Below, in pieces: positions 59,461 through 64,000 of a DNA stretch of 64,000 nt. The stretch is taken from contig NZ_CP088952.1 of NCBI RefSeq assembly GCF_021165955.1, positions 1,984,001 through 2,048,000 of the forward strand, read 5' to 3'. The stretch comes from Massilia endophytica (GTDB lineage: Bacteria > Pseudomonadota > Gammaproteobacteria > Burkholderiales > Burkholderiaceae_D). The notes under the pieces are model-generated. The model was not told where the DNA came from. It did not search any database and saw only the letters and a program-made list of their open reading frames with translations. Both the position numbers and the translations under genes were made by a program. Positions within the stretch are counted from its first letter, which is position 1, and each line of letters starts with the position of its first letter.

Positions 59461-59758
59461 GCTTCGTAGTCCATGCACTGGCGCGCCTCGCGCACAGCGC
59501 CAAAGAAGGGTTTCAGGGCCTGGTGCTGGGGATGGTTCTGGTAGGCGTCCAGCGCCTCGCGGTTCTCGAACTCGGAATACAGCACCACATCGTATGTGGC
59601 TTCCAGCCCTGGCTGGGCCACGGCCACCTCCAGCTTCAGGATGCCGGGCACGATGCCCGCGCAGGCTTCCAGCAGCTCCTTCATGCGGTGGGCATTGGCC
59701 ACGCGATCCGCGCCTTCTGCCTGCTGCTTGAGCTTCCACATCACGATATGCTTGATCA

Positions 59759-59759
<1 letters not shown>
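59457..59759 (-). CDS. Dabb family (stress-responsive alpha/beta barrel) protein
   Basis: A 100-residue ferredoxin-like-fold protein starting IKHIVMWKLKQQAEG, with YDVVLYSEFENREALDAYQNHPQHQALKPF, both typical of the Dabb family. Such proteins dimerise and sometimes act on polyketide or fatty intermediates. Its start overlaps the thiolase stop by one base (TAATG) and its end overlaps the MDR gene, showing tight translational coupling. Confidence 0.88.
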
Positions 59760-60937
<1,178 letters not shown>

Positions 60938-60996
60938 GAGAGTCTCCTGTAGGGGTCAATGCGGGCGAGCATAGCACAATTAGCACGGTCGTTCGT

Positions 60997-61037
60997 GTAA
61001 GTTCGGCGTAAGTTTGAAGCAAGCATGACGTAAGGTT
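60997..61037 (+). promoter_or_regulatory. helically phased GTAAGTT repeats upstream of the MHS transporter gene
   Basis: GTAAGTT at 60997-61003 and 61008-61014, and GTAAGGTT at 61030-61037, begin 11 and 22 bp apart. A weaker copy (GCAAGCA, 61019-61025) fills the missing turn. Direct repeats with an 11-bp period are the layout of PhoB/OmpR-type response-regulator sites. They lie 70-110 bp before the transporter start. Confidence 0.5.
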
Positions 61038-61105
61038 AAGCGCCCACACTCCGTCATGCCAATAAGGTAACACCGATGGCAATCTACAATATACGGAGAC
61101 AAAAT

Positions 61106-62809
61106 ATGGCAATCACCTCTGGCACCGCGGATAGCCGCAATCTGGGGAAAGGCAAGGCGTCGCCGATGACGGCGGAAGAGAAGAAAGTGATCTTCGCTTC
61201 CTCGCTCGGCACGGTTTTCGAGTGGTACGACTTCTACCTGTACGGCGCCCTGGCGTCGATCATCGCCAAGCAGTTCTTCATCGGCGACCCCACCATCACC
61301 TTCATTTTCGCACTGCTGGCATTTGCCGCGGGCTTCATCGTGCGCCCCTTCGGCGCGCTGGTGTTCGGCCGCCTGGGCGACATGATCGGCCGTAAGTACA
61401 CCTTCCTGGTCACGATTCTCATCATGGGCCTGTCGACCTTCATCGTCGGCCTGCTCCCGGGCCATGCCTCCATCGGCATCGCAGCCCCGATCATCCTCAT
61501 CACTCTGCGCATCCTGCAAGGCCTCGCGCTGGGCGGCGAGTACGGCGGCGCGGCCACCTACGTGGCGGAGCATGCGCCGCACGGCAAGCGCGGCCAGTTC
61601 ACCTCCTGGATCCAGACCACGGCGACCATGGGCCTGTTCATGTCCCTGCTCGTGATCCTGGCTACCCGCCTGGCAATCGGCGAAGAGGAATTCGCGGCCT
61701 GGGGCTGGCGTGTACCCTTCCTGGTGTCGGTTCTGCTGCTGGGTATCTCGGTGTGGATCCGCCTCTCCATGAACGAATCGCCTGCCTTCGCCAAGATGAA
61801 GGCCGAGGGCAAGACCTCCAAGGCTCCGCTGTCCGAATCCTTCGGCCAATGGCGCAACCTGAAGATCGTGGTCCTGGCGCTGGTCGGCCTGACCATGGGC
61901 CAGGCAGTGGTGTGGTATACCGGCCAGTTCTACGCCCTGTTCTTCATGCAGCAGGTGCTGAAGATCGAGCTGGCAACCGCCAACATCCTGATCGCCATCG
62001 CGCTGCTGCTGGCAACGCCGTTCTTCATCTTCTTCGGCGCCCTGTCCGACAAGATCGGCCGCAAGTGGATCATCCTGGGCGGCTGCCTGATCGCCGCGCT
62101 GACCTACTTCCCGCTGTTCCAGGGCCTGACCCACTACGGCAACCCTCAGCTGGAAGCAGCACTGAAGAACTCCCCCGTGGTGGTGATCGCCGATCCGGCT
62201 TCCTGCCACTTCCAGTTCAACCTGACCGGCCAGAAGAAGTTCCCATCCTCCTGCGACATCGCTACCGCAGCGCTGTCCAGCAGCTCGGTGAACTACACCA
62301 AGCAGGATGCGCCAGCGGGCAGCGTTGCCAAGATCAAGGTCGGCGACACGGAAGTGCAGGCATTCAACGCCGTGATGACACCGGATAACCTGAATTTCGA
62401 CGCGGACTCGAAAGCCAAGGAAGGCGCCTTCAAGAAGGAAGTGGGCGCCGCGATCAAGGCCGCAGGCTACCCTGCCAAGGCCGATCCCGAGCAGATCAAC
62501 AAGCCGATGATGGTGCTGCTGCTGTTCATCCTGGTGCTGTATGTGACCATGGTGTACGGCCCGATCGCCGCCATGCTGGTGGAGCTGTTCCCGACCCGCA
62601 TCCGCTACACCTCCATGTCCCTGCCCTACCACATCGGTAACGGCTGGTTCGGCGGCCTGCTGCCGACCACAGTGTTCGCGCTGGTGGCCTTCAAGGGCGA
62701 CATCTACTACGGCCTGTGGTATCCGATCGTGATTGCGCTGATCACCCTCGTGGTGGGCGGCCTGTTCATCAAGGAGACCAAGGACCGCGACATCTACGCT
62801 CAGGACTAA
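61106..62809 (+). CDS. MFS transporter, metabolite:H+ symporter (MHS) family, with large periplasmic or cytoplasmic insert
   Basis: A 567-residue MHS-type transporter. The start AEEKKVIFASSLGTVFEWYDFYLYGALASII and FGRLGDMIGRKYTFL and LQGLALGGEYGGAATYVAEHAPHGKRG are hallmarks of the group that imports organic acids or proline/betaine. A hydrophilic insert of about 125 residues (roughly 340-465) separates late membrane segments; it contains two Cys and repetitive Lys/Asp-rich stretches. ATG 61106 (GGAG 8 bp upstream) is chosen over ATG 61076. Confidence 0.9.
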   Translation: MAITSGTADSRNLGKGKASPMTAEEKKVIFASSLGTVFEWYDFYLYGALASIIAKQFFIGDPTITFIFALLAFAAGFIVRPFGALVFGRLGDMIGRKYTFLVTILIMGLSTFIVGLLPGHASIGIAAPIILITLRILQGLALGGEYGGAATYVAEHAPHGKRGQFTSWIQTTATMGLFMSLLVILATRLAIGEEEFAAWGWRVPFLVSVLLLGISVWIRLSMNESPAFAKMKAEGKTSKAPLSESFGQWRNLKIVVLALVGLTMGQAVVWYTGQFYALFFMQQVLKIELATANILIAIALLLATPFFIFFGALSDKIGRKWIILGGCLIAALTYFPLFQGLTHYGNPQLEAALKNSPVVVIADPASCHFQFNLTGQKKFPSSCDIATAALSSSSVNYTKQDAPAGSVAKIKVGDTEVQAFNAVMTPDNLNFDADSKAKEGAFKKEVGAAIKAAGYPAKADPEQINKPMMVLLLFILVLYVTMVYGPIAAMLVELFPTRIRYTSMSLPYHIGNGWFGGLLPTTVFALVAFKGDIYYGLWYPIVIALITLVVGGLFIKETKDRDIYAQD

Positions 62810-62831
62810 GCGTTTCCTGAGCTGATCCCGC

Positions 62832-62869
62832 AACGCGGCCTGGATGCGAATCCAGGCCGCGTTTTTTTA
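62832..62869 (+). terminator. Rho-independent terminator after the MHS transporter gene
   Basis: A perfect 13-bp stem, ACGCGGCCTGGAT against ATCCAGGCCGCGT, closes a GCGA tetraloop and is followed by a run of seven T. It lies just past the stop codon at 62809. Confidence 0.93.
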
Positions 62870-62883
62870 TTGAGCCAGATCAG
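62870..62883 (+). promoter_or_regulatory. candidate Fnr-like box upstream of a truncated unknown gene
   Basis: TTGAG-CCAG-ATCAG matches eight of ten positions of TTGAT-N4-ATCAA. It lies directly after the terminator and 106 bp before the next start codon. A TAGACT at 62923 is a possible -10, but the spacing is not a standard class II one. Confidence 0.35.
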
Positions 62884-62989
62884 ACGAAGCGGACTCTGGC
62901 ATTTTCCCTGCCGCGGCGACACTAGACTCTCATTTCGCCGTGAATTTTTTGCGCCGGCGCCCATCCCTCAACCAGAAACGGAGAAGGTC

Positions 62990-64000
62990 ATGGCAGTGCA
63001 AAAGAACAGTGAAAACGTGCAGGACAAGGATCACCACCGCAAGGAACGCGCCCAGTTCAAGACCCTGCTGGCCGGGAATCTCAATTACTTCGGCAATCTT
63101 CCGCAGAGCACCGAAACGCCGGTCACGAAGATCGTGTCCAACACGGTGTTCGAGCAGCTGACGTGCGTGGCCTACAACCCGGCCACCAGCTTCCTGGAAG
63201 CGACCATCGCCATCAAGCAGGCAAGCGGCTACGGCGGGGACCTGTGCAGCAAGGGCAGCACGGAATTCGTGCGCTTCTTCGTGGATTATGGCAGCGGCTG
63301 GGAGGACGCGGGCCTGGCCGCCGTGAACGTGCACGACATCCCCACGAACCGCGACTGCGCGCAGGATCTCGACAAGCCCCTGGTCTACGCGGTGAACCTG
63401 CGCCTCGATCCGAAGACGCGCTGCTGCGACAAGCCCGTGCTGCCGAAGGTGCACGCTATCCTGTCCTGGCAGTGGGAACCGCCTGCGGGCGCCGCCAACG
63501 TGGGCTGGACGCCGGTGTGGGGCAACACGCTCGACTGCAATATCCAGATCAAGCCGCATCCGTGGAACCTGTTCTGCCTCTTCGAATCGATCAACGAATC
63601 CCTGAACCAGAAGATCAAGATTCCGCAGCTGTTCGAGCAAGTGCAGCACCTGCCGATTCCGCAGCCCGACCCGCCTCCATTCAGCATCGGCCAGCTGGCA
63701 CAGATCTACGGAAAAGGCGCCAAGGGCGCCGCGCCGCAGGCTTCCACCCTGAGCGTTCCGGGACACCGCTTCGGCTTCCAGGCGCTCCAGTCGATTGTGG
63801 CGAACGGGATTTTCAGCAGCGATGTGCTGAACGAGGCGAAGACGGAATGGAAGGCGGCAGGGCTGGACCTGAGCGCATCCATCGCCGCGCTGGCTCAGAC
63901 CAATGCCAACGTGGACTACGAGCAGCTCGAATGCCTCGGCCTGGACGAAGGCATTCCGGAGCGCCTGGTGGCCACCTTCCGCATCAAGCGGCCTTCGGGC
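62990..64000 (+). CDS. conserved hypothetical protein (3' end beyond window)
   Basis: An open frame from ATG 62990 runs to the window edge without a stop (337 codons shown). No signal peptide. It has a distinctive middle (FEQLTCVAYNPATSFLEATIAIKQ, GYGGDLCSKGSTEFVRFFVDYG, PVLPKVHAILSWQWEPP) with scattered cysteines. I recall similar uncharacterised proteins in other bacteria, but no function is known. GGAGAAGG precedes the ATG. The composition matches the neighbours, so it looks native. Confidence 0.65.
   Translation, partial: MAVQKNSENVQDKDHHRKERAQFKTLLAGNLNYFGNLPQSTETPVTKIVSNTVFEQLTCVAYNPATSFLEATIAIKQASGYGGDLCSKGSTEFVRFFVDYGSGWEDAGLAAVNVHDIPTNRDCAQDLDKPLVYAVNLRLDPKTRCCDKPVLPKVHAILSWQWEPPAGAANVGWTPVWGNTLDCNIQIKPHPWNLFCLFESINESLNQKIKIPQLFEQVQHLPIPQPDPPPFSIGQLAQIYGKGAKGAAPQASTLSVPGHRFGFQALQSIVANGIFSSDVLNEAKTEWKAAGLDLSASIAALAQTNANVDYEQLECLGLDEGIPERLVATFRIKRPSG

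Overview
The window is a GC-rich chromosomal segment of a betaproteobacterium, most likely an Oxalobacteraceae member of the Massilia/Janthinobacterium type. This is inferred from the gene content (rlhA, ygfZ-mltG-tmk-holB-pilZ-tatD order, PEP-CTERM protein, OsmC-YcaO fusion, DUF4936, outer-membrane phospholipase A) and from codon use; no rRNA or tRNA gene is present to confirm it. About 70 protein genes are supported. The first and last are cut by the window edges.

Layout. 0-12 kb: an SDR oxidoreductase, a small PEP-CTERM protein, two tandem Fnr-type regulators that each keep four iron-sulfur cysteines, an MsrQ-like haem membrane protein, a DUF418 membrane protein divergent from a TetR regulator with twin palindromic operators, a FAD/Rieske oxidoreductase, and a LysR regulator divergent from a TauE/SafE permease. 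12-16.7 kb: two soluble hybrid histidine kinases. 16.8-19.4 kb: a visibly less GC-rich pair, a PIN-domain/coiled-coil protein and a DUF4238 protein, which look like acquired genes. 19.5-26 kb: a divergent arsenic cluster (MFS-arsO-arsN2-arsR on the left arm, arsR-arsC-arsC-aquaporin-arsH on the right) with no ArsB or ACR3 pump. It ends in gene debris and a 28-bp site closely resembling the XerCD recombination site dif.

26-36.7 kb: VOC, DHFR-like and OsmC-YcaO genes in one unit; YdcF; a serine hydrolase with two GH29 alpha-L-fucosidases; a secreted RidA-like protein lacking the catalytic arginine; and a SRPBCC/ArsR pair with two copies of one operator. 36.7-48.5 kb: rlhA, a PAS-GAF-degenerate GGDEF-EAL protein, an esterase divergent from a TetR regulator, a stand-alone EF-G, a zinc peptidase and pldA. 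48.5-57.3 kb: core housekeeping genes (tatD, pilZ, holB, tmk, mltG, ygfZ), with a perfect 64-bp palindrome between tatD and an acetyltransferase gene. 57.3-64 kb: a thiolase/Dabb/MDR operon, a metabolite:H+ symporter preceded by 11-bp-phased repeats, and a truncated conserved protein of unknown function.

How the parts connect. The strongest regulatory readings are local: each ars arm, the SRPBCC/ArsR pair, the TetR/DUF418 pair and the LysR/TauE pair has a dyad in its promoter region. Three candidate Fnr-like boxes (TTGAG-N4-ATC) lie upstream of the PEP-CTERM gene and of two unknown genes, and the tandem Fnr genes are the obvious candidate readers. These links are inferences from sequence and none has been tested.
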